Shown piece by piece: positions 17,331 through 26,954 of a DNA stretch of 64,000 bases. The position numbers and the translations under genes are program-made. Where the stretch lies: positions 1 to 64,000 of the forward strand of contig JBCDLX010000023.1 in NCBI GenBank assembly GCA_038744785.1. The letters are read 5' to 3'. The notes beneath the pieces are model-generated. The model did not search any database, was not told where the DNA came from, and saw nothing but the letters and a program-made list of their open reading frames with translations. The number at the start of each line of letters is the position of its first letter. The first letter of the stretch is position 1. The stretch is from Ovoidimarina sp038744785 (GTDB lineage Bacteria > Pseudomonadota > Alphaproteobacteria > Rhodobacterales > Rhodobacteraceae).

Positions 17331-18709
17331 GTGACAATAACACCGATCTCGAACAGCGCCTCGCCGCGCTCGAACGGGGCAACCCGCGCCTCGGACCCGC
17401 CCCGAAACGCCGCTCACCGCTCCTCGCTCTCCTCCTCGCAGGACTGATCCTGGCGGGCGGCTTGGTCCTCTTGCTGTTTTCGGGCCCGGGGGAAGAGGTC
17501 GCCCTGCCGACCGCCACCCCGGACGAATTCCAAACCGAGGGTGACGGGTTCGGAGAGATCGAACCCTTCGTGCCGCCGCCCGCCCCGGAACCCGAGATCG
17601 TTCTCGTCGAACCAGAACCCAACGCCGAACTTTTGGCACAGATTGCCGCACTCCAGACCCAGATCCAGGAACTGCGCGACGCGCCGGACACCGACGCCGG
17701 GGCGGACAGCGCGGCAGCTGAAGCGATCGATGCGCTGACCGCACGGATCGCCGCCCTACAGGACGCCTCCGAGAATGCTCAGGAACAATTCCAGGCCGAA
17801 CTGGCCCAGCGAGATCGGGAGCTGCAACAGCTGCGTATGGACCTGGACCTCGCGCGGCTGGAGGCCAACAAGCCGGCACCCGCACCGCTCGGCCCCACCG
17901 ACGAAGAGTTGCGCGCCCGCGAAGAAGAGCGGCTGCGGCGCGAGGAAGAGGCGCGCCGGCTGGCCGAGCTGCAACGCCGGGCCGAGGAGGAGCGTGCCTT
18001 CCAGGAACGGCGGATTTCCTCCCCCGTCATCGCCTTCGGCGGAACGGGCGGCGCCAATGCGGGCGAGACGGAACTTACCGAACGCACCTTCGGCGAAGTG
18101 ACGGATTTCGTGCTAAACGGCGCGTTGCCGATCGCCATCACACAAGCCGAAGTCATCGCAAATCCCTCGAACACGGTCATTCAGGGCACGATGATCCAGG
18201 CCGTGATGGAGACGGCACTCGACAGCTCGCTCCCCGGGCAGACCCGTGCCATCATCTCCGAAGATGTCTTCAGCTATGACGGCTCACGGCTCCTGATCCC
18301 GCGCGGCTCGCGCCTGATCGGACGCTACCGCTCAGGCATCGAGATCGCGCAGCGCCGCGTGACCATCGCCTGGGATCGGATCATTCTGCCCAACAATCAG
18401 ACCGTGCAAATCAGTTCCTTCGGCGGCGATGAGCTTGGCCGCTCCGGCGTCACCGGTTTCGTGGACACTCGCTTCGACGAGCGCTTCGGCTCCGCCGCGC
18501 TGATCTCCATCATCTCGGCCGCGCCGAACGTGGCATCGGCGCAGGTCGAGGATGAGGCCACCGCCGAGGTCCTGCAGGATGTGGGCGATGACCTGGCGGA
18601 TGCCACCGATTCCGTGATCGGCGACTACCTCTCCATCGGGCCCGTCATCTATGTCGATCAGGGCGCACGCGTCACCGTCATGGTCGATCGCGATTTGGAG
18701 ATCTTCTGA
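17327..18709 (+). CDS. virB10: VirB10/TrbI energy-transducing channel protein
   Basis: 460 residues. Short cytoplasmic N-terminus, one membrane helix (about 31-50), a proline-rich stretch (FVPPPAPEPEIVLVEPEP), a long coiled coil (about 95-215, Glu/Arg/Gln-rich) and the C-terminal TrbI beta-barrel domain (TVIQGTMIQAVMETALDSSLPG, RLLIPRGSRLIGRY, VTIAWDRIILPN). It spans both membranes and relays ATPase activity to the outer gate. The coiled coil makes it longer than the Agrobacterium protein. ATGA overlap with virB9. Confidence 0.94.
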   Translation: MSDNNTDLEQRLAALERGNPRLGPAPKRRSPLLALLLAGLILAGGLVLLLFSGPGEEVALPTATPDEFQTEGDGFGEIEPFVPPPAPEPEIVLVEPEPNAELLAQIAALQTQIQELRDAPDTDAGADSAAAEAIDALTARIAALQDASENAQEQFQAELAQRDRELQQLRMDLDLARLEANKPAPAPLGPTDEELRAREEERLRREEEARRLAELQRRAEEERAFQERRISSPVIAFGGTGGANAGETELTERTFGEVTDFVLNGALPIAITQAEVIANPSNTVIQGTMIQAVMETALDSSLPGQTRAIISEDVFSYDGSRLLIPRGSRLIGRYRSGIEIAQRRVTIAWDRIILPNNQTVQISSFGGDELGRSGVTGFVDTRFDERFGSAALISIISAAPNVASAQVEDEATAEVLQDVGDDLADATDSVIGDYLSIGPVIYVDQGARVTVMVDRDLEIF

Positions 18710-18710
18710 G

Positions 18711-19709
18711 ATGACGCTGTCCTACCTCCAGGCCTCGCTCGACAAGCTTAAGGACGCCACCCGGGACGACGTGATCGAGATCTGCATCAATCCGGATGGC
18801 TCTTGCTGGGGTGAGTTCCAGGGGGATCACTTCATGCGGGCACTGGATCAGCGTCTGACGATCACGGAGGTGCGCGATCTTGGCAACCAGATCGCCTCAT
18901 CCGCCAATACGACGATGAGCAAGGACAAGCCCATCGTCTCGGTCTCGATCACCTATCGCGACCGCCCCATCCGTGCCCAAGTCGTAACCCCGCCCGCGGT
19001 GCTATCCGGCATGTCGATCTCGCTCAGGTTCTTCTCGAGCCTACCGATGGACCAGATCGAGCTTCGTTTCCTCTACGGCGAAGAACGCAAGCTCGAGGAA
19101 CTGCGTCAGGAAAAAAACCGCGCGCTGCGCAAGGTCGTCGCCTCTGGTGAAATATACGCGGCCATCCGCTTCTGCGTCGAGAACAAGCTCAACATGATCG
19201 TCTCTGGCGGCACCTCGACCGGTAAGACCGTCGCGGCCCGGAAAATCCTTTCATACGTCCCCGATGACGAGCGCATCGTCACCATCGAAGAAGCCGCTGA
19301 ACTGCTTCCGGCTCAGCCCAATGCCGTGACGCTGATCGCCAACCGCGATGCGGAGTTCCAATCCGCCGACGTGCTCCTGACCGCGACGCTGCGCATGCGG
19401 CCCGACCGGATCATCCTCGGCGAGGTCCGCGGCAAGGAGGCCATGACCTTCCTCGAGGCGATCAATACCGGCCATGGCGGTTCGATGACCACGCTCCATG
19501 CCGAGACGCCACAGCTCGCCGTCCAGCGTCTCGCCATCGCCGCGCTCAAGACCGAGATCCCGATGACCTACCAGGACATGGTCCAATACATCGAAAGTTC
19601 GATCGATGTGATCATCCAGGCGGGCCGCGAGGACGGCCAACGCGGCATCACCGAATTCTATCTCCCCGGAACCGATCTTAGCGGAGGCATGAAACATGAA
19701 GCGGTTTGA
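18711..19709 (+). CDS. virB11: VirB11 hexameric ATPase
   Basis: 332 residues. N-terminal domain followed by Walker A GGTSTGKT near 165-172, the Asp box/Walker B region MRPDRIILGEVRG near 226 and the His box TGHGGSMTTLHAET near 258. VirB11 switches the machine between pilus assembly and DNA transfer together with VirB4 and VirD4. The start is one base after the virB10 stop, and its end overlaps the small DUF4177-like gene by 14 bases. Confidence 0.95.
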   Translation: MTLSYLQASLDKLKDATRDDVIEICINPDGSCWGEFQGDHFMRALDQRLTITEVRDLGNQIASSANTTMSKDKPIVSVSITYRDRPIRAQVVTPPAVLSGMSISLRFFSSLPMDQIELRFLYGEERKLEELRQEKNRALRKVVASGEIYAAIRFCVENKLNMIVSGGTSTGKTVAARKILSYVPDDERIVTIEEAAELLPAQPNAVTLIANRDAEFQSADVLLTATLRMRPDRIILGEVRGKEAMTFLEAINTGHGGSMTTLHAETPQLAVQRLAIAALKTEIPMTYQDMVQYIESSIDVIIQAGREDGQRGITEFYLPGTDLSGGMKHEAV

Positions 19710-19887
19710 ATACGACATCCTGTTCTGCAAGGTGAAGAAGCAGAAGGACTATGAAGAGATGCGGGGCGCCCTGAACGAACGGGGCGCCGAAGGCTGGGAG
19801 GTGATCTCCGCCGAGGCCGGCGACTATGGCTATACCGCGTTCCTCAAGCGTGAGGTCGCGGACCAGCCAACGGGTTCGTTGACATGA
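19696..19887 (+). CDS. Small DUF4177-like protein
   Basis: 63 residues: MKRFEYDILFCKVKKQ, then LNERGAEGWEVISAEAGDYGYTAFLKRE. The LN-x-x-GAEGWE core and the closing LKRE match the DUF4177 beta-alpha fold, a short family of unknown function. It overlaps virB11 and the next gene (4 bases), so it is produced with the secretion system. Confidence 0.7.
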   Translation: MKRFEYDILFCKVKKQKDYEEMRGALNERGAEGWEVISAEAGDYGYTAFLKREVADQPTGSLT

Positions 19888-20288
19888 AACGCGCGACCAC
19901 TCTCCTCTGCCTATTTCTTCTTTTGACGGGCACCATTGCATCGGCCGAACGCGACTTGGTCCCGACGCTCGATAATCAACCCGATGTCTGCCCCGATCAG
20001 CCGCCCGAGCCGGAGTGGATGCGGAAAACCGAAGCGCGCGATGCCCACAAGCGGCTCCTGGTCCAGCAAATCTACCGGTTTCAGAGCATGGAACGCATCG
20101 TCGAGGCGCAGAGCTGCACATGCGTCACCCGGTATCCGTCTTGGGAGGCCGCTGAGGCGGTCTATTTTGATCGCTATTCCTCGGCTGACTATTGGAGCGT
20201 GGTCGAGGCGACGTCAGACTATCGCCGACGGGCGAACGATCTCCGAAAGCAGGCCATGCCGATCTGCGAAGCGGCCGGCAACTGGTAG
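19884..20288 (+). CDS. Exported hypothetical T4SS-associated protein
   Basis: 134 residues with a clean signal peptide (MKRATTLLCLFLLLTGTIAS, cleavage near SAE). The mature protein has several cysteines (VCPD, SCTCVTRYPSW, PICEAA) suitable for disulphides and a predicted helical body. No family recognised. Position between virB11 and virB6 and tight spacing (6 bases to virB6) point to a periplasmic role beside VirB6, comparable to the entry-exclusion or VirB7-like proteins that occupy this place in other clusters; this is inference. Confidence 0.7.
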   Translation: MKRATTLLCLFLLLTGTIASAERDLVPTLDNQPDVCPDQPPEPEWMRKTEARDAHKRLLVQQIYRFQSMERIVEAQSCTCVTRYPSWEAAEAVYFDRYSSADYWSVVEATSDYRRRANDLRKQAMPICEAAGNW

Positions 20289-20294
20289 CGGGTC

Positions 20295-21374
20295 ATGAGC
20301 GTCGTCGCGTATTTCGTGGAAACGGCCGAAGGCTATCTGGACTCGGCGGCGGAAACCCAGTTCGGGGCCGTAGCCGCCACAGTCGGAACGATACTGGTCC
20401 TCGGAACGACGCTCGTGGTCATCCTCGTCTGTCTCAACATGATCTACCAATACCGGTCCATGGACGGCCGGACCGCCTTCTGGCTCGCCGTGAAGATCGG
20501 CTTGGTCGGAATATTCGCAACCAACTGGGTCCAGTTCAACGCCCTCGCATCCGCCATCCTGAACGGGATAGACAGCATCGCCGGATCGCTGGTCGCGTCG
20601 GTCGGCGGCGGGACGCCAGGACCATCGGGGACCTTTGCTGAGGAGTTCGATCAGCTGATAGCCGCGCTTGGGGATTACCTGAACGCAGCAGGCTCCGAGT
20701 TGAACTGGATGGCTGGCGCGCTCCTCGACACGCTCGGCGTTCTCCTGCTCTCGATCCTCGGAGGGCTGGCAGCCTTCATCGTTGTCGCCTCCAGGCTCAT
20801 GATCACGCTGTTGATCGGGATCGCTCCGGTGATGATCTTCCTGACCCTCTTCGAGGTGACCAAGGATTATTTCGCGCGCTGGCTCTCGGCGCTGATCTCC
20901 TTCGCGATATACCCCATCGTCATCGCCGGCGTCTTCGCAACCATCACCGGGGTCTCGCGCGCATTGCTCGCCGAACTCGGTGACCCCGAAGGCGCTTCGA
21001 ACATCGGCGCCCTCCTGCCCTTCTTCATGATGGTCCTCATGGCCAAGGGGTTCATCATCGCCACACCCTTCATCGTCCGGTCGGTCTCCGGAAACATCAT
21101 GATGCCGGCGCTTTCGGCAGGCTTTGGCGGGAGCTATGCGTTCGCGCGGGGCCTGGCAGGCAGCCAACAGGTCTACAACCGATACGCCATCGGTGGCGCG
21201 ACCGGTGCCGAATATGCCGCGCTTCGGGCGCGGCAGTTTCTAGGCGTCCAGGCGCTACCGACCCGCCCTAATGCCGCGGGTGGTGCCCCGGCTGCACCTT
21301 CAGGCGACTCATCTGGCACCGGTGCGCGCATGCTTGCGCAACTGGCACGGCTAAGCAGGCTGGGTCGACGGTAG
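20295..21374 (+). CDS. virB6: VirB6/TrbL inner-membrane channel protein
   Basis: 359 residues with at least five hydrophobic helices (about 25-50, 62-80, 145-170, 175-200, 240-262) and the VASRLMITLLIGIAPVMIFLTLFEVTKDYFARWL segment that is characteristic of VirB6/TrbL. The C-terminal tail is low-complexity (Ala, Gly, Pro). It forms part of the DNA path through the inner membrane. In canonical virB operons this gene follows virB5; here it sits last, after virB11. Confidence 0.9.
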   Translation: MSVVAYFVETAEGYLDSAAETQFGAVAATVGTILVLGTTLVVILVCLNMIYQYRSMDGRTAFWLAVKIGLVGIFATNWVQFNALASAILNGIDSIAGSLVASVGGGTPGPSGTFAEEFDQLIAALGDYLNAAGSELNWMAGALLDTLGVLLLSILGGLAAFIVVASRLMITLLIGIAPVMIFLTLFEVTKDYFARWLSALISFAIYPIVIAGVFATITGVSRALLAELGDPEGASNIGALLPFFMMVLMAKGFIIATPFIVRSVSGNIMMPALSAGFGGSYAFARGLAGSQQVYNRYAIGGATGAEYAALRARQFLGVQALPTRPNAAGGAPAAPSGDSSGTGARMLAQLARLSRLGRR

Positions 21375-21706
21375 CGCAGACCGGACGAGGCAAGTCTACC
21401 GGGAACAGGCTGTCCGCGGGTAAAATCTTTGCTGCCTGCTAGGACCGTGGCAAACAGCATGAATGGTTTTGCGTTGGTGGCATCGTGCCGCGTCTGGGGA
21501 CGGCGCATTGCTACAGGATCAGGCGCAACGGCATCGGCGCCGGTGTTGCTGTCTGGGACGTCTATCCTGTATCCCGTTCTCACATCAAAGCATTTGACGG
21601 CAAGCTTCCTATGGGAAATTGCCGGTAGCGGGCAGTAAATTGCCGCGATGTTCTCGTTGAATTTTTAACTTGTCACTTGACAATTTAAGAGAGTGGAGTA
21701 TCTAAG
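21375..21706. other. Gene-free spacer after virB6
   Basis: 332 bases with no supported gene. The only structure seen is near its right end: an AT-rich stretch (21658-21690) with the TTGTCA-ct-TGACAA dyad and a GGAG ribosome site for the following gene. No strong terminator was found after virB6. Confidence 0.5.
21670..21683. promoter_or_regulatory. Operator-like dyad before the HicA-like gene
   Basis: TTGTCA-CT-TGACAA, a perfect 6-bp inverted repeat, with flanking AA and TT continuing the symmetry after one mismatch. It lies 24 bases before the GTG start of the toxin-like gene and overlaps the likely promoter. Its natural reader would be the HTH protein encoded second in the pair. Confidence 0.45.
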
Positions 21707-21976
21707 GTGCCAAGGAAGAAGCACATATCAAAGGAAATCGAGGCCGTCATTCAGGAGCTCGAAGAGCTGGGATGGGACCTTATTGAGGGCAAGGGGCACG
21801 CGTGGGGGATCCTCCGATGCCCGGCCAACGATAAGGATTGCCGCTGTGGCGAGTTTTGTCAGATGTCTGTCTGGTCGACCCCGAAGAATCCACAGCAGTT
21901 CGCGAAAAGGATCCGACAGAAGGCTCTGGCCTGCGTGAAGCTTCAGAAGAACGACGAAGGTAATGCCGATGGCTGA
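21707..21976 (+). CDS. HicA-like small protein of a two-gene TA-like pair
   Basis: 89 residues, GTG start, GGAG ribosome site 8 bases upstream. The order helix-LEELGWDLIEGKGHAWG-strand-MSVWSTPKNPQQFAKRIRQKALA resembles the dsRBD-like HicA fold with its conserved Gly-His, but it carries an extra CPANDKDCRCGEFC insertion with four cysteines, possibly a zinc site. HicA proteins are mRNA interferases; whether this branch is toxic is unknown. It overlaps the next gene by 8 bases. Confidence 0.65.
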   Translation: MPRKKHISKEIEAVIQELEELGWDLIEGKGHAWGILRCPANDKDCRCGEFCQMSVWSTPKNPQQFAKRIRQKALACVKLQKNDEGNADG

Positions 21977-22532
21977 AGAATTCGAATTCGAACTGGTCTT
22001 TGCGCTCCCCGACGGAGAGCACGATGCGTTTGCGCTCTCTGACGCGGTCTTCGAGGCGGGTTTTGAAGATGCGCTCGTGGGCACCGGTCACGCCGGTCTC
22101 CTGGGTGTAGAACTGGAACTTGAAGGGGATGAGGCCGAGAGCGCGATCCTTGAAGCGGCGCGGGCGCTGATCAAGGCGTTGCCGCAGGGCACTGTCCTGC
22201 GCGAGGTCCGTCCCGACCTGGTGTCTCTCGCGGATGTCGCCGAGAAGCTCGAGGTGAGGCGACAGGCGCTCCAGCAGCGCAAGATGCCCCTCCCCGTTGC
22301 CGGTGGCCTCTACCGCATCGATGAGATGATCGAGGTTCTGATGGAGGCCTCAAAGCCGGCGAAGGGGCAGCGTCGTCCGCGCTTTAACCTGGCTTCCGCC
22401 GCGAAGTGGTTTCGTGCGGGCCCCGCGGCCCGCAGGGTGAACGCCCAGTTGACGATGCGTGAGATCGACCCTGCGACGATTGAGCGAGCCCCTCGACCAG
22501 AGAGCGACGATCCTGGTTTTCTTCACCCGTGA
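21969..22532 (+). CDS. HTH-containing partner of the HicA-like protein
   Basis: 187 residues from the ATG at 21969 (GAAGG 8 bases upstream; an in-frame ATG two codons earlier is less well placed). The N-terminal half (EFEFELVFALPDGEHDAFALSDAVFEAGFEDALVG) is an alpha/beta domain seen in other proteins paired with this HicA-like family; the middle (LVSLADVAEKLEVRRQALQQR) is a helix-turn-helix. A basic C-terminal tail follows. I infer an antitoxin/repressor. The gene ends 70 bases before the convergent virD4. Confidence 0.65.
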   Translation: MAEEFEFELVFALPDGEHDAFALSDAVFEAGFEDALVGTGHAGLLGVELELEGDEAESAILEAARALIKALPQGTVLREVRPDLVSLADVAEKLEVRRQALQQRKMPLPVAGGLYRIDEMIEVLMEASKPAKGQRRPRFNLASAAKWFRAGPAARRVNAQLTMREIDPATIERAPRPESDDPGFLHP

Positions 22533-22602
22533 CAATGGTCGATTCCGGGGCGCGGGCACAAGGCGCCATCGCGGCATGCTTTCGTGTCGCCCGCATGGCG
22601 GC

Positions 22603-24627
22603 TTAGCCAAGCCCGAATTTCTCGCCCGCCTCGCTGACTTTTGCTTCCGAACCGGACATCTCCGCCTCCAACCGCTCGAGATCACTTACGGCGTCCTGTA
22701 CCCGGACGACATCGTCTTCTGTCGCAGCCTCCACCTCCAGATCTGCCTGCCTCCCGAACTCCATCTCCAACTGCCGCTGATCGTCCGCAAGGACTGCGGC
22801 ACGACCGCGCCGAGGCGCTTGAGCCGGACCGGGCTCAATGGGTGCATTCCCTCCGGTTTCCGTAAGCCCCATCCTGGCCTCGAAATCGCGTTCCGAGAGA
22901 CCTGACCCACGCGGAGCCGAAGGCATCGCCCGGACACTCAGGGGCAATTCCCCCATCGGAGGGACCGGCCCCTTCGGAAACGGCAGCTCCCCCTCCTGCG
23001 CCGCGTGGATGCCTTTGAAAAACGGATCCTCGTAGTAGACCACCCGCTTCGCCCGGACCGGCATCTGCGCGTCCACGACCACCACGATCTCATCAAGCGG
23101 CAAACGTCGCGCCTCGTCTTCCGGCAGGAGCGCGACTTCTTCCGTCCGCTCAGACTGGCTGCGGCCTTCGAACGGGTTCTTGCCGACCGCGCGGGAACGT
23201 GTGACCACGGTCTTCGTGGTCTTGCCCACGGCCTTGCTCAACTCCTCGACCGTCTTCTCGTCCGAGGGCGTAAGGTAGAGCTTGATCCCGGCGTTGCCCT
23301 GCAAGGCCCGCCGCGTGTTCTCGCCGTATATTTCATCAATGGCCGGGATGGTCTGGGTCACCACCGCGAGATGCCCGCGATAGGCGCGCAGCACCTCGAT
23401 GCTCTCGGCCACGATCGGCATCTTTCCGAGGCGGTTGAACTCGTCGAGCATGATCATGACCGGCCAGGGCTCGTCGGGGCCCGGCTCCTTGTCCTGCAGG
23501 GCGGATAGCAGGTCCGAGAAGAAGAGCCGGATGAGCGGTGCGAGGGGTTTCACCATGAGGGGTTGGACGACGAGATAGACGCTGAAGGGCTTCTTGCGGA
23601 TTGTCCGAAAGTCAAAGTCTGAGGTCGCCGTCGCATCGTCGATCGCCGGATTCTGCCACTGATCGAGGCCCGAGGTCATCAGGAGCGAGACATAGGATGT
23701 GAGCGTGTCGTTGTTGGTGGAGGCCAGCCGCGTGAAGATCAGTCGCGCTGCGGCGTTTTGGACCTCATGGGCGCGCGCGAGATACTCCTTTTGCTTCTGC
23801 CCGCCCGAGGCGGCGATGCGGTAGATCTCCCCGAGCGTTGGCCTGCGGCGCTGGAACGCGAGTAGCCCGGCCGCGACGAAGAGATCGATCCCGCCCTTCA
23901 GGAGGCCCTGAACCCGGTCGTTGTCGTTCTGCAGGAAGAGCGTGGCGAGGAGCTGCAACTCCATCTGCTGGCGCGCCGGGTCCTTGAGCTCGAAGATGCG
24001 CAGGAGCGGATTGTAGCGATGCGTGCGCCTGTCCTCCCAGTCGGTCGGCGCGAACCGGAACACCTCGTCACCCTGCGCCGCCCGGTGGCGGGCCGACGCC
24101 TCGAAGCACTCGCCCTTCACATCCAGCACCACCGCCGAGCCCTGCCAGGTCAGGAGGTTCGGAATGACGAAGCCGGTGGTCTTGCCGCGCCCGGTTGGGG
24201 CCACGATGAGCGCGTGCGGGAAGGTCCGGGAGCAGAGGAACGGTGCACGGGATCCGGGCTTTCCAAGCTTGCCGATCACAAAGCCCGTGCCCGGCGCGCC
24301 GAAGAAGCCGTTCCGCTTCATCTCGCGGCGGGTCTGCCAATGGGTATAGCCGAACCGGGTGAGCGCCGAGCCCGACATCGCCAGGCTCATCATGAGGCCC
24401 GCCACCCCGGCCCCGCCCATGATCAGGTTGATCAGGCGGAAATCATCGGGACGGACGGCCCCGATGGCGCGGTAGTTCTGGGCGATATAGAAGAAGTCGA
24501 TCTCGGCCCGGAAACCCAGGTCCCGGAACGTCACGACGGCCGAGGCGATCACATAGCCGATGGCGATCGCCACCAGCGTGACCAGCACCACGCCGAGGGC
24601 GAGGCGGCCCTTTCCTACCCCTCCCAT
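22603..24627 (-). CDS. virD4: VirD4/TraG-type coupling protein
   Basis: 674 residues from the ATG that overlaps the relaxase stop by one base (TGATG); a start eight codons earlier is possible. Two N-terminal membrane helices (about 10-35 and 62-85), Walker A APTGRGKT at about 143-150, Walker B MIMLDEFNRLGKM, and the VVTQTIPAIDEIYG region of hexameric type IV coupling proteins. It delivers the relaxase-DNA complex to the VirB channel. The last 120 residues are acidic and low-complexity. Confidence 0.95.
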   Translation of the reverse strand: MGGVGKGRLALGVVLVTLVAIAIGYVIASAVVTFRDLGFRAEIDFFYIAQNYRAIGAVRPDDFRLINLIMGGAGVAGLMMSLAMSGSALTRFGYTHWQTRREMKRNGFFGAPGTGFVIGKLGKPGSRAPFLCSRTFPHALIVAPTGRGKTTGFVIPNLLTWQGSAVVLDVKGECFEASARHRAAQGDEVFRFAPTDWEDRRTHRYNPLLRIFELKDPARQQMELQLLATLFLQNDNDRVQGLLKGGIDLFVAAGLLAFQRRRPTLGEIYRIAASGGQKQKEYLARAHEVQNAAARLIFTRLASTNNDTLTSYVSLLMTSGLDQWQNPAIDDATATSDFDFRTIRKKPFSVYLVVQPLMVKPLAPLIRLFFSDLLSALQDKEPGPDEPWPVMIMLDEFNRLGKMPIVAESIEVLRAYRGHLAVVTQTIPAIDEIYGENTRRALQGNAGIKLYLTPSDEKTVEELSKAVGKTTKTVVTRSRAVGKNPFEGRSQSERTEEVALLPEDEARRLPLDEIVVVVDAQMPVRAKRVVYYEDPFFKGIHAAQEGELPFPKGPVPPMGELPLSVRAMPSAPRGSGLSERDFEARMGLTETGGNAPIEPGPAQAPRRGRAAVLADDQRQLEMEFGRQADLEVEAATEDDVVRVQDAVSDLERLEAEMSGSEAKVSEAGEKFGLG

Positions 24628-26954
24628 CAATGGGTCTCCCCGCGCTCGCACTCGCCGTCGACAAGATCGGTGCGGTGGAGCTCGAATTCGCGGTCGGCGA
24701 TCTCCTCGACCACGGCGCGGGTTGCTTCGCTGTTGGCAGTAGCCGCATCCGATTGCAGATAGGTCTTGGCGGCATAGAGCCGGTCGAGACGGTCCTCGAC
24801 CTGGTCCTTCAACACATCGGCATCCCCGTCTCGCAGCCGCTCGATTTGAGCATCGTCAAGCTCCCGCTCGACGGCATCGCGATAGGCCAGGCGCTGACCG
24901 TCATCCTGGAACGGCGACTGCAGATTGCCGGCCCGTTCATGGTCGACGACCCGCCGGATGTCCGGATCGGCAATTGGCGCGCCCTCGACAGTTTCTACCT
25001 CGCGCGCGTCCGAAAGCAGCCCGTCGCGCAGGTCGAGCGCCACCTCCCGGAGCTCGTTTTCGCGGCGAACCTGGTCGATGGCCTCGGTGTCACGCAGTTC
25101 GGTGACGGCCGCATAGGTCGCGCCAAGCCCGCGGGCGAGATGCGACGGCATATCGAGATAGCGTGCGCGGAACGCGTCCGTGACGGCGTCCGCAACGGGG
25201 GTCCGGGTGTCACGCGCCTCCATGATCCGATCGACATCGCGGGTGATCTCCCGGGCCCGGGCCTCGTCGGTGATCCGCTCCCGGTAGGGCTCGGACCGGT
25301 CGATCACGTCGCCCGGGCGCGCGAGCAGTTCCGGATGCGCATTGATGTAGCTCCGCTGCTCCTCCTCGATACGCCGCTCCGCCCGGGAGGCGATCTCCCA
25401 CTCTCGCGCCTCGATCTGGTCTCCGGTCAGACCTTCCGAACGCATGTCCTGGCGGATCGCGCGCTCCATGTCCTCAGTGGCGTCCCGATGATAATGGACC
25501 CGCTCCATGATGGTGCGATCTTCCACGACACCGTCTTCGCGCAGGACCCCTGCCCGCTCCAGTGCGACGCCGAGCTGGACATGGGCCCGGTTGAGGGTCT
25601 CGCGCGCCGTCTCCAGATCCGCGCGACGCTCGAGGTTGAGACCGTCCCTCTCGGCCACCCGCGCCAGATCGTCGGCGATCCATTGCCGCTCGAGCGCGGC
25701 GTTCTGCGCGCCGGCTTCCATCCGGGCGACCACCACGGACGAACTGATCCCGGTCCCGCGCAGCGCGGTATCGACCTGCGCCCGCACCTCGGGGTCACGC
25801 AAGCGGTCGAGCCGGGCCGCATCGATATTGGTCTCGGAATAGACCCCGCCCTCCGATGGCTTCTCGGTCAATGTCATGGAGCGCAGCCCCAAGGGTTGCA
25901 TATGGGCCAGCCTAGACTGGATCTCGTTGAGGCTACGCTCGAGCCTCGGCCGTTCGGCCTCCGGCTTCGCATCAATCATGCCCTGGACGCGCGCGACCTG
26001 ATCGGCATAACGGGTCCGCAGATCCTCGAACGATTGCTCCTCTGCCATGTAGATGCCTCCTTCCAAAGTCAGCTTGCCGCCCTTGGCCAGAAGCTCTCCT
26101 GAGCGGAACAGGGCATCGGCGATGTCCTCTCGGTTGTCCGCAGAGGCCTCGGCGGCAAGTGAGTGGTAGATGATCCGGGTGTTTGCGATCTCTTCCAGAG
26201 CGCGATCCAAGTCTGCTCCGACCCGTGGCCGCGGCTCCGTGGCCCGCCCCTCGTCCTTCGCCGCATAGACCTCGCGGGTGCGCGGCGGGTAGTGCACGAC
26301 ACCTCGGTCGAGCCGCCGCGTGGCCTCCAGACGCACGCCGAACCTCTCGGCCTCCTCGACCATGGCGAGGCGGAAATCGTCGTAGTTGAAGCGGTGGTCC
26401 CGACCCAGGAAGAAGAACTCGCCCTCCTGGGAACGGCGGTTCAAGACTATATGTGCGTGAGGGTGATCGCGATCCTCATGCACCGCGATGATGTAGTCGA
26501 AATGCCCCTCTTCGGACTGAAAGAACCGCTCCGCCACATTGGCGGTGATGTCGCGCACATCCTCGCCCCGGGTGCCGATCGGATAGGACATGAGCATATG
26601 GGTGGTCTGTCCGAGCTTGGGTTTGAACCCCGCACTCCAGCGCTTGGAGAAGCGGTCGGTCAGGTCCTTGATCTCCGTCGCCTCGAGCTTTGTCTTCCCG
26701 TCCAGGAAGCCGCTGGAATCCACAATATGGGAGGACTTCGTGGTGAGGTAATCGAGCTGGTTCATGAGCTGCGATTTGGTATGCGTGCCCCCGCCCCGGA
26801 TCGCCTTGAAGACCGCCGCACGGTGACCGGCGGCGGCCCGCACGAGCTGCCTCTGCCGGGACGCCTGCAGCCCCTGCATCGAGCCCCGGATCCGGCTCCA
26901 GCCATCCCGGAAGATCTCTCCGGTGACGTCATGGACGGCATCATTCAGCCGCAT
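24627..26954 (-). CDS. Relaxase (MobA/VirD2-type)
   Basis: 775 residues. The N-terminal relaxase domain contains the metal-binding motif HEDRDHPHAHIVLN (His159, His164, His166, His168) and a candidate nucleophilic tyrosine in LMNQLDYLTTKSS (Tyr69). The remaining 500 residues are highly charged and helical and probably bind the secretion machinery. It nicks oriT, stays covalently attached to the 5' end and pilots the strand into the recipient. It overlaps the MobC-like gene by 14 bases and virD4 by one. Confidence 0.9.
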   Translation of the reverse strand: MRLNDAVHDVTGEIFRDGWSRIRGSMQGLQASRQRQLVRAAAGHRAAVFKAIRGGGTHTKSQLMNQLDYLTTKSSHIVDSSGFLDGKTKLEATEIKDLTDRFSKRWSAGFKPKLGQTTHMLMSYPIGTRGEDVRDITANVAERFFQSEEGHFDYIIAVHEDRDHPHAHIVLNRRSQEGEFFFLGRDHRFNYDDFRLAMVEEAERFGVRLEATRRLDRGVVHYPPRTREVYAAKDEGRATEPRPRVGADLDRALEEIANTRIIYHSLAAEASADNREDIADALFRSGELLAKGGKLTLEGGIYMAEEQSFEDLRTRYADQVARVQGMIDAKPEAERPRLERSLNEIQSRLAHMQPLGLRSMTLTEKPSEGGVYSETNIDAARLDRLRDPEVRAQVDTALRGTGISSSVVVARMEAGAQNAALERQWIADDLARVAERDGLNLERRADLETARETLNRAHVQLGVALERAGVLREDGVVEDRTIMERVHYHRDATEDMERAIRQDMRSEGLTGDQIEAREWEIASRAERRIEEEQRSYINAHPELLARPGDVIDRSEPYRERITDEARAREITRDVDRIMEARDTRTPVADAVTDAFRARYLDMPSHLARGLGATYAAVTELRDTEAIDQVRRENELREVALDLRDGLLSDAREVETVEGAPIADPDIRRVVDHERAGNLQSPFQDDGQRLAYRDAVERELDDAQIERLRDGDADVLKDQVEDRLDRLYAAKTYLQSDAATANSEATRAVVEEIADREFELHRTDLVDGECERGETH

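Noticed and set aside
24630..26102. 490-codon open frame on the plus strand opposite the relaxase
   Set aside because: It mirrors the relaxase codons in a GC-rich region, has no domain or ribosome site, and the minus-strand frame has clear relaxase motifs.
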